Part shown: positions 34,364-43,501 of the stretch, in pieces
Layout of the letters: each line of letters opens with the position of its first letter
Position numbering within the stretch: the stretch's first letter is position 1
Source of the DNA: Thalassomonas sp. RHCl1
GTDB lineage: Bacteria; Pseudomonadota; Gammaproteobacteria; Enterobacterales; Alteromonadaceae
Assembly (NCBI RefSeq): GCF_947387555.1
Contig: NZ_CANDNZ010000004.1
Span: 310,001 to 374,000 of the forward strand
DNA: 64,000 bases
Reading direction: 5' to 3'
Position numbers and translations under genes: made by a program
The notes under the pieces: model-generated
Databases searched by the model: none
The model's input: the letters and a program-made list of their open reading frames with translations, nothing else
What the model was told of the DNA's origin: nothing

Positions 34364-34381
34364 TGTACATTATTTTTTACA
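34364..34381 (-). promoter_or_regulatory. TyrR box upstream of phhA
   Basis: TGTACATTATTTTTTACA matches TGTAAA-N6-TTTACA at eleven of twelve fixed positions. It lies 120 bp upstream of the phhA start. TyrR (PhhR) activates phenylalanine hydroxylase genes in related bacteria. Confidence 0.7.
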
Positions 34382-34435
34382 CCTGAGCTTTTTTGGCCAA
34401 ATAGCCCACTTAGCTAAAAAAACAAGCAACTGATT

Positions 34436-35527
34436 TTAAAGGGTTTCATCTTTTTTCTGGGTTGAGCTTTTCAGCAAGGCTTTCAGTTGCTGCTGCAACT
34501 CTTTCCTTACCAAATTCAGTTTTGGCGGGTTTTCATGAAACGGTAAGGGGCGGCAGGTATGCATGGTTTTAATGCCCAGTTTGGCGGTTAACAGGCCCGC
34601 TCCCAACCCCTGGGAAAAGCGTGCCGACAATTTACCCAGCAGCTCCGCCCCCAACATCTGGCTGCCAAAATCGGCGATTAATTCACTGGCGCCGGCATAA
34701 ACCATGTTGACGAATACCTGACGAATAAGGCTGAGCCGGCTCCAATAACCCAGTTTTAAGCCGTATAAGGCGGAGATTTTGTCTATCATTCTGATATTTC
34801 GCCAGAATAACAGCCCCATATCCAGAATCGCCACCGGGCTCAGTGCCACCAGCACGGTCGCTTCACCGGAGAATTTCGCGATTTCCTTGAGCGCCTTTTC
34901 ATCAACTTTAGTTAATACCTGGCGGGAATAAAGCGCCAGTAATTCAGCATCCGAATGCTCCCCCCCCTGGGCCTCTGCCCATTCGTGCTCCAGGGTGCTG
35001 AGCAGATCATTAGGCAATTGCGCACTGATCTGCTGGCAAAATTTTTGGCTGTTAAATTTATTGTTCGCTAAGCTATCGCCACTGGCCAACACCCTGCTGG
35101 CGCTATGTTGCCTTTGCTGCTGGCGCTTTAATTGTCTCAAGCCCCTCATTTCCCGTACCAGCACTGAGCCGGTAACTAAGGTTATACAGGCAAACAGGAG
35201 CGCATAGATGCCAGTTGTAAAGGGCGCCTCGCTAAACCCCTTGATAAAAAAATCAACCGCTTCCACCGATACCAACAGCAGCAGTAAAGTCAGGAACACC
35301 CGCGGCAGCCAGGAAACCTTGCCCGGCGTCGTTTCCAGCTCAAGTTCCGCCGATAACTGCTCTTGTGCCGCCAGCCAGTTATCATTATCAAAGACCAGCT
35401 GTTGCTCCTGTGCTTGCCCCTGCTGCCCGGCAATATCCAGCTCCTGCTCGTCAAAAATGATTTGCTGCTGATAGTTATCCTTTTCTTTTATCGACTTATA
35501 ACTTTCTTTTATCGGCTTATCACTCAT
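34436..35527 (-). CDS. ycjF: YcjF-type DUF697 membrane protein
   Basis: 363 residues. Two membrane segments sit near residues 75-95 and 100-120 (WLPRVFLTLLLLLVSVEAVD; TGIYALLFACITLVTGSVL). A DUF697 domain follows (VLVALSPVAILDMGLLFWRN, MVYAGASELIADFGSQML). It is always found beside YcjX-type ATPases. Its start overlaps the ycjX stop by 4 bp. In several gammaproteobacteria ycjXF is linked to the phage-shock response, and psp genes lie about 1 kb upstream here. Confidence 0.9.
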   Translation of the reverse strand: MSDKPIKESYKSIKEKDNYQQQIIFDEQELDIAGQQGQAQEQQLVFDNDNWLAAQEQLSAELELETTPGKVSWLPRVFLTLLLLLVSVEAVDFFIKGFSEAPFTTGIYALLFACITLVTGSVLVREMRGLRQLKRQQQRQHSASRVLASGDSLANNKFNSQKFCQQISAQLPNDLLSTLEHEWAEAQGGEHSDAELLALYSRQVLTKVDEKALKEIAKFSGEATVLVALSPVAILDMGLLFWRNIRMIDKISALYGLKLGYWSRLSLIRQVFVNMVYAGASELIADFGSQMLGAELLGKLSARFSQGLGAGLLTAKLGIKTMHTCRPLPFHENPPKLNLVRKELQQQLKALLKSSTQKKDETL

Positions 35528-36954
35528 GCCATTTTATCTCCAAGTAGAAACTCCAGTACTTGATCCATGCGCACATGGGGCAAACTCTCACCGGCGCCAT
35601 GAAGTCCGCCGGGAGCAAAGGCGATAAAATTAAACGCCATTTGCTGCCAGTATTGGGCTTTCGGTAATTTTGCCGGCACAGTGCCGGGAAAGACGGTAAT
35701 TTTTTGATTATCGCTTAAGCGCCGTCCCTGGATCACCGGCACTTCTTCTCCCTGGTGCAAACTCTTACCCGCCTTGGTGGTTTTAACTGCGGCGATTGCC
35801 AATGTCTTGATATCTATGGCTTCAAAGTTCAGCTCTTGCCTGGTGCTGTGGATCAGCTGATTGAGCAAAGCCACCAGATGGGGATGCTGCTCCGGGGTCA
35901 CATGGTCGGCTTTGGTGGCGGCAAAAAGCAGACGGTCAATTTTCGGGGAAAATAACCGCGACAACAAACCGGAGCGGCCATATTGGTAGCTTTGCATAAT
36001 CAGCGCTATCGCCTGTTGCAAATCGGCAAAGCTCTCCCGGCCGTTATTAAGCGGCGTTAAACAATCCGCCAGGACAATCTGCCGGTCAAAGTTAACAAAA
36101 TGCTGTTTATAAAACTTCGCTACCACATCCTGCTTATAGGCCTGGTAGCGGGCTTTTAACATGCCGAGCAGGGTATCGTCGCCGGCTTTTTGATATAACT
36201 CGTTATCAAGCAACTCCAGGCCGGGAAAAGGAATAAACTGCAGCACGGGGGCGCCGGCAAGTTCGCCGGGTAGGATAAAACGTCCCGGCTGGATAACAGA
36301 CAAACCCAGCTCATAACGAAAATGGTGCAACAGTTGGGTATATTCCTGCGATAGCGCGGCCAGTAAATCCTCATCCGCCTTTTGCAACAGATCTACCTGT
36401 TGAAGTTTTTCGATAAAATCAGCCGCAGCCGCTTGGCGCGGCGGTTGGTTTAATAATTCACAGGTTTGCGCCGACCACGCTTTAAAAGATAGGTTCATCA
36501 TCGGCAAGTCTAACAGCCACTCCCCCGGATAATCGGTAATATCCAGGTAAAGGGTAGCCATGTCGGTAGCATATTTTAATAAAGACGCCTCTGGCTGGTA
36601 ACGGATCGCCAGGCGCAATTCGCTAATGCCGTGCGTCGGCTCGGGCCAGACGGCAGGCTCGGCACAAAACGCCGTCATCGCCTGGTCAAAATCAAAACGG
36701 GCCACATTAAAATGCTTTTGCGGCACCCGCTTGGCGCCGATAAACCGCCCCTGGTGTACCGGGTTAAAAAAACTTAACTGGGCGCCGTTGCCTTCATTGA
36801 TCAGCTGGTTCACTAAAGAGGTGATAAAAGCGGTTTTACCGCTGCGGCTTAGCCCGGTTACCGCCAGGGTAACATGCTGGTCTATCGAGCGGTTAAACCA
36901 TTCATTGGTTTTATTCTTTAATTTTTTAATTTTCTCTTTGTTTATTAACGCCAT
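35524..36954 (-). CDS. ycjX: YcjX-family P-loop NTPase
   Basis: 476 residues. The N-terminal P-loop is VTGLSRSGKTAFITSLVNQL, with a DITDYPGEWLLDLPMMNLSF block as the downstream nucleotide-binding region and ATKADHVTPEQHPHL as the specificity-like motif. It is a GTPase-like ATPase of unclear cellular role, co-regulated with psp genes in E. coli. It overlaps ycjF. The preceding lepB transcript is separated by a strong terminator. Confidence 0.92.
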   Translation of the reverse strand: MALINKEKIKKLKNKTNEWFNRSIDQHVTLAVTGLSRSGKTAFITSLVNQLINEGNGAQLSFFNPVHQGRFIGAKRVPQKHFNVARFDFDQAMTAFCAEPAVWPEPTHGISELRLAIRYQPEASLLKYATDMATLYLDITDYPGEWLLDLPMMNLSFKAWSAQTCELLNQPPRQAAAADFIEKLQQVDLLQKADEDLLAALSQEYTQLLHHFRYELGLSVIQPGRFILPGELAGAPVLQFIPFPGLELLDNELYQKAGDDTLLGMLKARYQAYKQDVVAKFYKQHFVNFDRQIVLADCLTPLNNGRESFADLQQAIALIMQSYQYGRSGLLSRLFSPKIDRLLFAATKADHVTPEQHPHLVALLNQLIHSTRQELNFEAIDIKTLAIAAVKTTKAGKSLHQGEEVPVIQGRRLSDNQKITVFPGTVPAKLPKAQYWQQMAFNFIAFAPGGLHGAGESLPHVRMDQVLEFLLGDKMA

Positions 36955-36993
36955 ACTGCGTGAGTTCCTAGCTCTTTGCCTGCAAAAAAATAA

Positions 36994-37024
36994 CCCGGGC
37001 CTTAGATAATAGCTAAGGCCCGGG
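36994..37024 (-). terminator. Terminator of lepB
   Basis: CCCGGGCCTTAG (36994-37005) and CTAAGGCCCGGG (37013-37024) pair perfectly over 12 bp around a 7-nt loop. The minus strand continues TTATTTTTTTG. Very strong, and directly upstream of ycjX. Confidence 0.92.
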
Positions 37025-37078
37025 GAGATCTAATTCTAAAATTTCCCTATCGTCGTGAAAAACTCGCAAGCATGAGCT

Positions 37079-37735
37079 TTATAAAGTATGCAGATAACGC
37101 TCACCGCGGGGCAAATAATAGTTATCATAATCAAAAGACATCACCACGGTTTTTGAGCGGCCAACGATTTCATGCCTTGGCACAAAACCGATGACACGTG
37201 AATCCGTGCTGTTATCCCGGTTATCTCCCAGCACCAGATAGTGGCCTTGTGGCACGGTAACTTCCCTAAAACTCGACAATGTTGAACCGTTTTGCCGTAC
37301 CCGGATCTGGTGTTTCATGCCCGGTAAGTATTCAATGCTGTCAGCCTGGGACGCTGTCAGGGAAAGGGCCTGGTAGCTAAGCTGCTCGCCATTAATTATC
37401 AAAGCATTATCCTGCATTTCCACCGTATCGCCGGGTAACCCTATCACCCGTTTCACCAGGCGGATATCACTGACTTGTGAGTCAAAAATCACGACATCTC
37501 CCCGCTGGGGGTCTGCAAGTTTTAATAGTGAAATATTGGTAAAGGGCAAACGCAGATCATAAGCCATTTTGTTGACTAAAATTCTGTCCCCTTCGACAAT
37601 TGTCGGTTTCATCGAGCCGGTAGGTACGCTATTCCAGTCGGCAACGGCACTGCGAAAAACCAGCATTAAGGCAATAAAGAGAATAAACCTATAGTTATCT
37701 TTTACTTGCAGGCACATCTTCTGAGTTAACTTCAT
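37079..37735 (-). CDS. lepB: Signal peptidase I
   Basis: 218 residues, shorter than E. coli LepB (324). It has one N-terminal membrane segment (FILFIALMLVFRSAVADW). The nucleophile is Ser41 in PTGSMKPTIVEGD and the general base is Lys95 in IRLVKRVIGLPGDTVEM; YLVLGDNRDNSTDSR is the conserved box E. It cleaves leader peptides of secreted proteins at the outer face of the inner membrane. Because lepB is usually next to lepA and rnc, this is probably an extra, psp-linked copy. Confidence 0.9.
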   Translation of the reverse strand: MKLTQKMCLQVKDNYRFILFIALMLVFRSAVADWNSVPTGSMKPTIVEGDRILVNKMAYDLRLPFTNISLLKLADPQRGDVVIFDSQVSDIRLVKRVIGLPGDTVEMQDNALIINGEQLSYQALSLTASQADSIEYLPGMKHQIRVRQNGSTLSSFREVTVPQGHYLVLGDNRDNSTDSRVIGFVPRHEIVGRSKTVVMSFDYDNYYLPRGERYLHTL

Positions 37736-37835
37736 GAGCAGATCCTTTTCTGACTTTTCTTAGAGATAATATCCATCAGGGGCAATATCGCCCCGCTGAT
37801 GTTAAGCTAAATGGCAAGATGAGGCTTTTTATGGC

Positions 37836-38282
37836 TTACAGGCGGTTAATTTCCCTCGAAACCGTAAACTCAGCCGAAGTCACATAACTTTCAATTGAGC
37901 GCAGCTGTTTCTCTAACGCCATAAATTTCCGCCTGATATCATAAAGCGCCTGCTTCGGCGGCTCTCCGGCTTGCCAGATACGCGCCTTAACCTTGATAGA
38001 CTCAGTGGTGATATCTTCCTTAACCGGCTGTTTTTTAACGGTCTGCTGATATTTGGTTTTTGCCCCTCTGACCTTAGGCTCACCCTCTTTTTTATCTAAA
38101 ATAAACCAGGCGGCAATATAGATAACAATAAACCAGCCCATGCCTAACAAAATACCGGATACCAGCAGGATTCTCACCAGCCAGGTTTCCCAGCCGAAAT
38201 AATCGGCTACCCCGGCACAGACCCCGGCAACCCTGCCCTGGCTGGGAATACGGTACAGTTCACCTCGTTTACGCTCAATCAT
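37836..38282 (-). CDS. pspC: Phage-shock protein PspC
   Basis: 148 residues. The PspC domain is at the N terminus (LYRIPSQGRVAGVCAGVADYF, as LYRIPSQGRVAG and VCAGVADYFGWE), with a membrane segment at about 33-62 (LVRILLVSGILLGMGWFIVI). The C terminus is helical (MALEKQLRSIESYVTSAEF). With PspB it senses envelope stress and sequesters PspA at the membrane. The start overlaps the upstream pspB by 4 bp. Confidence 0.93.
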   Translation of the reverse strand: MIERKRGELYRIPSQGRVAGVCAGVADYFGWETWLVRILLVSGILLGMGWFIVIYIAAWFILDKKEGEPKVRGAKTKYQQTVKKQPVKEDITTESIKVKARIWQAGEPPKQALYDIRRKFMALEKQLRSIESYVTSAEFTVSREINRL

Positions 38283-38506
38283 ACTTTATCTCTCCAGTCA
38301 GGGGTTTCCACGTCCAGGATGGCTTCCAGGGTTTTAATGCGCTCAGCCATTTTATCTGCGGTTTCAGACAATTCAGATAACTGGATATATTCTTCTTCGC
38401 TCAGGCCCTGGCTGACCTGGCGCTTACTGCGGTAATGTAATATCAGCCAGATAGGCGCCACAACCAACATAAAAATAATCACAGGTGCCATAATGATGTC
38501 ATTCAC
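38279..38506 (-). CDS. pspB: Phage-shock protein PspB, copy 2
   Basis: 75 residues, matching E. coli PspB in length. An N-terminal membrane helix (IIMAPVIIFMLVVAPIWLIL) is followed by a helical cytoplasmic tail (LSETADKMAERIKTLEAIL). It is a tandem duplicate of the gene at 38617 and overlaps pspC by 4 bp. It is the copy that sits in the usual place directly before pspC. Confidence 0.92.
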   Translation of the reverse strand: MNDIIMAPVIIFMLVVAPIWLILHYRSKRQVSQGLSEEEYIQLSELSETADKMAERIKTLEAILDVETPDWRDKV

Positions 38507-38616
38507 AATCTCTCTCCCCTACCCGTACTTTGACGGTTTAGTTAAACTTCACCCAGGCTTTCCTGGTAAAAAACCTGTCCCCACTTTTGCCGGGAATTCG
38601 ATATTTGCCTCAGATG

Positions 38617-38844
38617 TCAGGTTTTATCTCGCCAGTTGGGCGACTCCACATCGAGAATAGCTTCGAGTGTTTTGATGCGCTCGGCCATTTTATCCGCCGT
38701 TTCAGCCAGTTCGGATAACTGAAAATATTCCTTTTCACTTAACCCCTGGCTGACCTGGCGTTTGCTGCGGTAATGCAATATCAGCCACATAGGCGCCACA
38801 ATTAACATAAAAATAATAAACGGCACCATGATGATTTCTTGCAC
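38617..38844 (-). CDS. Phage-shock protein PspB, copy 1 (duplicate)
   Basis: 75 residues. It differs from the neighbouring PspB at 12 positions (84% identical by my count), mostly conservative. Both have the same membrane helix and the tail KMAERIKTLEAILDVE. It lies between pspA and the second pspB with a 110-bp gap, so the operon reads pspA-pspB-pspB-pspC. The two proteins might form mixed dimers or have split roles. Confidence 0.92.
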   Translation of the reverse strand: MQEIIMVPFIIFMLIVAPMWLILHYRSKRQVSQGLSEKEYFQLSELAETADKMAERIKTLEAILDVESPNWRDKT

Positions 38845-38879
38845 AATTCTTTTCCTCTATTAGCGCTTAAACAAACGGT

Positions 38880-39551
38880 TTATTTTTTCTTTTTATCAGA
38901 CGTCATTTTAGCCTTTAATTGCGCTAATTCATCATCAATTTTTTCATCGGCTTCAAGCTCGGCGATTTCATCGGCAAGCGACTTGCTCCCCAGATCATGT
39001 GACTCCACCTGGGCTTCAATATCATCAATTTTACGCTCATAACGGTCAAATTTGCTTAACGCATCATTCACCCGGTCGCTGCTGATGTTTTTCTTAACCT
39101 TTAACCGTGAACTGGCGGTTTTTTCCCGCATGATGATCGCTTTTTGTCTCGCTTTGGCATCTGCCAGCTTATCCTGCAGCTGAGAGATTTCTCCCTGTAG
39201 CTTGGCAATATGCTCATCGACATGGCTGAGCTCTTCCAGCAGGGACTGGGCATTGTCCGCCGCTTTCTTTTTCTCCATTAAAGCAGCACGGGCGAGATCT
39301 TCACGGCCTTTATTGAGCGCCAGTTCGGCTTTTTCCTGCCACTGCTGCGCTTCATTTTCAAAGCGGGTTACCTGACGGCTAAGTTCCTTTTTATCTGCCA
39401 GGGTTTTCGCCGATGAAGAGCGTACTTCCACCAGGGTATCTTCCATTTCCTGAATGATTAAACGCACCATTTTTGCGGGATCTTCCGCTTTATCCAATAA
39501 GCTATTAATATTGGAATTAATAATATCTGTAAATCTTGAAAAAACACCCAT
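38880..39551 (-). CDS. pspA: Phage-shock protein PspA
   Basis: 223 residues, the usual length. MGVFSRFTDIINSNINSLLDKAEDP is the conserved amphipathic start (given here as MGVFSRFTDIINSN), followed by MVRLIIQEMEDTLVEVRSS and long coiled coils to the C terminus. It binds stressed inner membrane and, when free, inhibits PspF. GGAAG lies just upstream of the ATG. Divergent from pspF across 192 bp; no clear sigma-54 site was found there. Confidence 0.96.
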   Translation of the reverse strand: MGVFSRFTDIINSNINSLLDKAEDPAKMVRLIIQEMEDTLVEVRSSSAKTLADKKELSRQVTRFENEAQQWQEKAELALNKGREDLARAALMEKKKAADNAQSLLEELSHVDEHIAKLQGEISQLQDKLADAKARQKAIIMREKTASSRLKVKKNISSDRVNDALSKFDRYERKIDDIEAQVESHDLGSKSLADEIAELEADEKIDDELAQLKAKMTSDKKKK

Positions 39552-39743
39552 AACGACTTCCTCTTACTAAAAATTGAGCGGTAATACTTGCTAAATAGCT
39601 ATTCACTTTCTAAGCCAAGATTCACACTTCAGGTAATAGTTTGTTTTTTAAGGCTTTATTATATTTATAAAAAAACCTTTAATCCTCTTGTTTAATAAAA
39701 TACACTATTTGTTAGTGAAATAAACCAATAATTAGGTCAGTAA

Positions 39744-40844
39744 ATGGCACGTTTTAACCAGCAAGACAACCTCCTGGGTCAATCCAACAATTTTCTTGAA
39801 GTGCTGGAAAAAATTTCACAAATCGCGCCGTTAAGCAAACCCGTGCTTATTATCGGCGAACGCGGTACCGGTAAAGAGCTGGTCGCCGCCCGCCTGCATT
39901 ACCTTTCCAAGCGTTGGGAGCAGAATTATCTCAAGCTCAACTGCGCAGCACTCAATGAAAATTTACTGGAAAGTGAATTGTTCGGTTATGAAAGCGGCGC
40001 TTTTACCGGCGCCAATAAACGTCATGAAGGCCGCTTTGAGCGTGCCGACAACGGCACCTTATTTTTAGATGAGATTGCCAATACTTCCGGCCTTATCCAG
40101 GAAAAACTCTTGCGGGTGGTGGAGTACGGTGAATTTGAACGTGTCGGCGGCTCAAGAACCATTAAAACCGATGCCAGGCTGATTGCCGCCACCAATGAAG
40201 ATTTACCGTCATTGGCCGAGCGCGGAGAGTTCCGCGCCGATTTACTTGACCGTCTTGCCTTTGATGTTATTACCCTGCCGCCGCTGAGGGAGCGGGTAGA
40301 AGATATTCTGCTGCTGGCGGAAAGCTTTGCCATTAATATGGCGCGCGAGCTGGAATTTGAATTATTCAGCGGCTTTAGCGCCAAAGCGAAAAAAGCCCTG
40401 CTTGATTATCACTGGCCGGGCAATATCCGTGAACTGAAAAATGTCGTTGAACGCAGTGTCTACCGCTGCAACAACCCGCATCTGCCGGTACATGAACTGG
40501 TGATCGACCCGTTTGAGTCCCCCTACCGGCCAAGTGGCCGGGTAAAAACCCAGGACAGGATAGCCGAGCCCAGAAACGAAGCGGTCAAGCCCCAGGCCCA
40601 TACCGACACAGCCCAGGCAGAAATAAAGCAAGAAGTGAAAACCAACGGCCAGGGACTGCAGTTTCCTGTGTCATTAAAAGACTTGTCCCAGGATTATGAA
40701 ATAGAACTGCTTAATAACGCCCTGTCCGCCTGCCAGTTCAACCAGAAAAAAACCGCAGAAGCCCTCAAGCTCACCTATCACCAGCTCAGGGGTTATCTGA
40801 AAAAATACAATTTGCTTGATGGAAACATCAATGATGAAGAGTAA
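39744..40844 (+). CDS. pspF: Sigma-54 activator PspF
   Basis: 366 residues. Walker A is GERGTGKE; the sigma-54-contacting loop is YESGAFTGANKR; Walker B is NGTLFLDEIAN. There is no N-terminal sensor domain, as for PspF, and the C-terminal HTH (NQKKTAEALKLTYHQLRGYL) is present. It activates the psp operon and is held inactive by PspA. It is divergent from pspA and runs into sapA, as in enterobacteria. Confidence 0.96.
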   Translation: MARFNQQDNLLGQSNNFLEVLEKISQIAPLSKPVLIIGERGTGKELVAARLHYLSKRWEQNYLKLNCAALNENLLESELFGYESGAFTGANKRHEGRFERADNGTLFLDEIANTSGLIQEKLLRVVEYGEFERVGGSRTIKTDARLIAATNEDLPSLAERGEFRADLLDRLAFDVITLPPLRERVEDILLLAESFAINMARELEFELFSGFSAKAKKALLDYHWPGNIRELKNVVERSVYRCNNPHLPVHELVIDPFESPYRPSGRVKTQDRIAEPRNEAVKPQAHTDTAQAEIKQEVKTNGQGLQFPVSLKDLSQDYEIELLNNALSACQFNQKKTAEALKLTYHQLRGYLKKYNLLDGNINDEE

Positions 40845-42468
40845 GGTTTCGCGGCCACTTATCCAGATGAAACAGTTTTATATGCTGAGTGTGCTGCTTT
40901 TACTTTTAAGCGGCTGTTATGGCGATGACAAAGGCTCCTTAAGCGCCAACAGCGTGATTTATTGCGCCGAAGGCTCACCGGAAAGTTTTAATCCGCAAAC
41001 CGTGACTTCGGGCACCACCATAGACGCGGTGTCTTATCAGCTTTATGACCGTTTGATCAGTTTCCAAACCGAAGACAACGAAATCGGCCCCTCGCTGGCC
41101 AAGTCCTGGCACGTCACCCGGGACGGTAAAATGATCACTTTTTACCTGCGCAAAGATGTTTCCTTCCACCAAACCGATTATTTTACCCCTACCCGTCCCC
41201 TCAATGCCGATGATGTCTTATTCAGCTTTAACCGCCTGTTAGATCCCGCTCATGGCTTCCACCATGTTTCCGGAGGCAAATACCCGTTTTTCCAGAGTGT
41301 CGGCTTTAGCTCCCTGGTAGAAGACATAGAAAAAATCAATGATTATACGGTGCGCTTTAAACTCAGCCGCGCCGACAGCTCTTTTTTGGCTAACCTGGCC
41401 ACTGACTTTGCCGTGATCTTATCCGCCGAATATGCCCAGCAACTGGCGGCAGCAGGTAACCATCAAAAAATCGACCTGCAACCCATAGGTACCGGCCCTT
41501 ATAAATTTAAAGAATACCGGGTCGGCTCTTTAATCCGTTATTACCGCCATGAGAACTACTGGCGTGACCAGGTGGCGATAGAGCAGCTGGTATATGATAT
41601 TACCCCGAGTAAAACCGCCCGTCTGACCAAGTTGCTGGCCAATGAATGTGATGTTATTGCCTACCCGGTAGCCCATGAAAAAATCACCGAGCATCCCAAC
41701 CTGACCCTGGAAGCGGTGACTTCTTTTAATGTCAGTTATTTAGGTTTTAATACCCAAAAACCCCCGTTTGATAATAAACTAGTCCGTCAGGCCATCGCCT
41801 ATGCCATTAATAAACAGGCCATCATCGAAGCCATCTATTTCGGCCATGCCGAAGTGGCCAAATCGTTATTACCCGGTTCTTCCTGGGCTCATGATGAAAG
41901 TATTTCAGGCCACGGCTTTTCCATCGACAAGGCCAAAGCACTGCTGGCACAAGCGGGTTACCCCGACGGCCTGACCATGGATATCTGGGCCTTGCCGGTG
42001 CAAAGAGCCTACAACCCCAATGCCCTGACGACTGCCAAGCTCATCCAGGCGGATCTGCAGCAAATCGGCGTCACCGTCAATATCGTCAGTAATTACGAAT
42101 GGAGTACTTTTTCCCGTTTGCTGGCAAGGGGTGAGCACCAGGCGGTCTTGCTCGGCTGGTCGGCGGATCATCCGGATCCCGATAACTTTTTCACCCCGAT
42201 CTTAAGCTGCGCCTCCATGAATACCGGCAATAACCGCGCCTTCTGGTGTGATCCCGCCTTTGATGACTTCCTTTATCAATCGCTGCAAACCACCAATACC
42301 CGGGAGCGGAAAAAACATTACGCCCAGGCCTTAAGGATCCTTTCCGAGGAAGTCCCGCTCTTGCCCATCGCCCACTCCAGGCGTTATCAGGCCAGGCACA
42401 AAAACGTTCAGGGAGAATTGTTACATCCCTTTGGCGGCATCGACTTTAGCGGGGTAAGTAAAAACTGA
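40831..42468 (+). CDS. sapA: Peptide ABC transporter binding lipoprotein SapA
   Basis: 545 residues from the ATG at 40831, 14 bp inside the pspF end. A TTG and an ATG lie just upstream in frame (40816, 40819), so the start is uncertain. The signal ends in the lipobox LLLSGCYG, making it a lipoprotein here. The body shows the SBP_bac_5 pattern: IYCAEGSPESFNPQTVTSGT, LAKSWHVTRDGKMITFYLR, LNADDVLFSFNRLLDP. It is a dipeptide/peptide-binding protein associated with resistance to antimicrobial peptides. First gene of sapABCDF. Confidence 0.9.
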   Translation: MMKSKVSRPLIQMKQFYMLSVLLLLLSGCYGDDKGSLSANSVIYCAEGSPESFNPQTVTSGTTIDAVSYQLYDRLISFQTEDNEIGPSLAKSWHVTRDGKMITFYLRKDVSFHQTDYFTPTRPLNADDVLFSFNRLLDPAHGFHHVSGGKYPFFQSVGFSSLVEDIEKINDYTVRFKLSRADSSFLANLATDFAVILSAEYAQQLAAAGNHQKIDLQPIGTGPYKFKEYRVGSLIRYYRHENYWRDQVAIEQLVYDITPSKTARLTKLLANECDVIAYPVAHEKITEHPNLTLEAVTSFNVSYLGFNTQKPPFDNKLVRQAIAYAINKQAIIEAIYFGHAEVAKSLLPGSSWAHDESISGHGFSIDKAKALLAQAGYPDGLTMDIWALPVQRAYNPNALTTAKLIQADLQQIGVTVNIVSNYEWSTFSRLLARGEHQAVLLGWSADHPDPDNFFTPILSCASMNTGNNRAFWCDPAFDDFLYQSLQTTNTRERKKHYAQALRILSEEVPLLPIAHSRRYQARHKNVQGELLHPFGGIDFSGVSKN

Positions 42469-42469
42469 T

Positions 42470-43501
42470 ATGCTGGTCTTTATTATCCGCAGGCTGAACC
42501 TGTTCTTCTTTACTATGTTGCTACTGACCCTGCTGACCTTTAGTCTGTCGTTTTTATTTCCCGGCGATCCCCTGGTCAATTTAAGCGGACAAATCAATGC
42601 CACGCCGCAGCAGTTGGAACAACTTAAACTGGCCTATAAAAGCGATCAGGGCATCATGCAGCAATATTTTGCCTACCTGAGCCATTTGGCCGAAGGTGAT
42701 CTCGGCTTGTCCATGGCCAGCCAGACACAAATCACCTCGGAAATCATCAATTTATTACCCGCCACCATAGAGCTGAGCCTGATCGCCTTAATGCTGGCAA
42801 TGTTTGTCGGCATCCCCCTGGGGTTTATTGCCGCCGTCAACCACAGAAAAACCGCCGACAATATCATTTTATCCGTTGCCATGCTGGGGTACTCAGTGCC
42901 GGTATTCTGGCTGGGTTTAGTGGCAATTTTAGTGTTTTCCATCCAGCTGGGCTGGTTCCCGTCGGCGGGACAATTAAGCCTGGTGTATGAAATCGAACAT
43001 GTGACCGGCATCCAGTTTATCGATATTTTGCTCAGCGACAGCGTCTATAAATGGCAGGCGTTCAGGGATGCCAGCGCCCATATTGTGTTGCCTGCCTGCG
43101 TGGTGGCCACGGCGCCGGCGACCATTTTTATCCGCCTGGCCCGCTCTTCCATGCTGGCGGTGCTCGAAACCCATTATATTAAAGCTGCCCGGGCCAAAGG
43201 CCTGACCTTCCGGCAAATTATCTTTCGCCATGCGGTACGAAACTCCCTGTTGCAGATCATCCGCCATATCGGCTTGCAGTTTGCCAATTTGGTGACTATC
43301 GCGATGATCACTGAGGTCATTTTCAGCTGGCCCGGTATCGGCCGCTGGCTGATAGAAAGTATTTATCAGCGGGATTACACCGGTATCCAAAGCGGTTTGC
43401 TGGTGCTTTCCACCTTTATTTTTATCGTCCACATAGTGACCGATTTTATTTATGCCGCGTTAAATCCACTGGCAAGAGAGCATAACCATGGCACGTCATA
43501 A
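42470..43501 (+). CDS. sapB: SapB permease
   Basis: 343 residues, DppB-type permease with about six membrane segments. It starts MLVFIIRRLNLFFFTMLLLT. The EAA loop is ARAKGLTFRQIIFRHAVRNS. It forms the SapBC membrane channel. One base separates it from sapA, and it overlaps sapC by 14 bp. Confidence 0.93.
   Translation: MLVFIIRRLNLFFFTMLLLTLLTFSLSFLFPGDPLVNLSGQINATPQQLEQLKLAYKSDQGIMQQYFAYLSHLAEGDLGLSMASQTQITSEIINLLPATIELSLIALMLAMFVGIPLGFIAAVNHRKTADNIILSVAMLGYSVPVFWLGLVAILVFSIQLGWFPSAGQLSLVYEIEHVTGIQFIDILLSDSVYKWQAFRDASAHIVLPACVVATAPATIFIRLARSSMLAVLETHYIKAARAKGLTFRQIIFRHAVRNSLLQIIRHIGLQFANLVTIAMITEVIFSWPGIGRWLIESIYQRDYTGIQSGLLVLSTFIFIVHIVTDFIYAALNPLAREHNHGTS

Noticed and set aside
39552-39743. 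Sigma-54 promoter expected between pspA and pspF
   Set aside because: I searched both strands for GG-N10-GC with a fair consensus and found none convincing, although biology predicts one.
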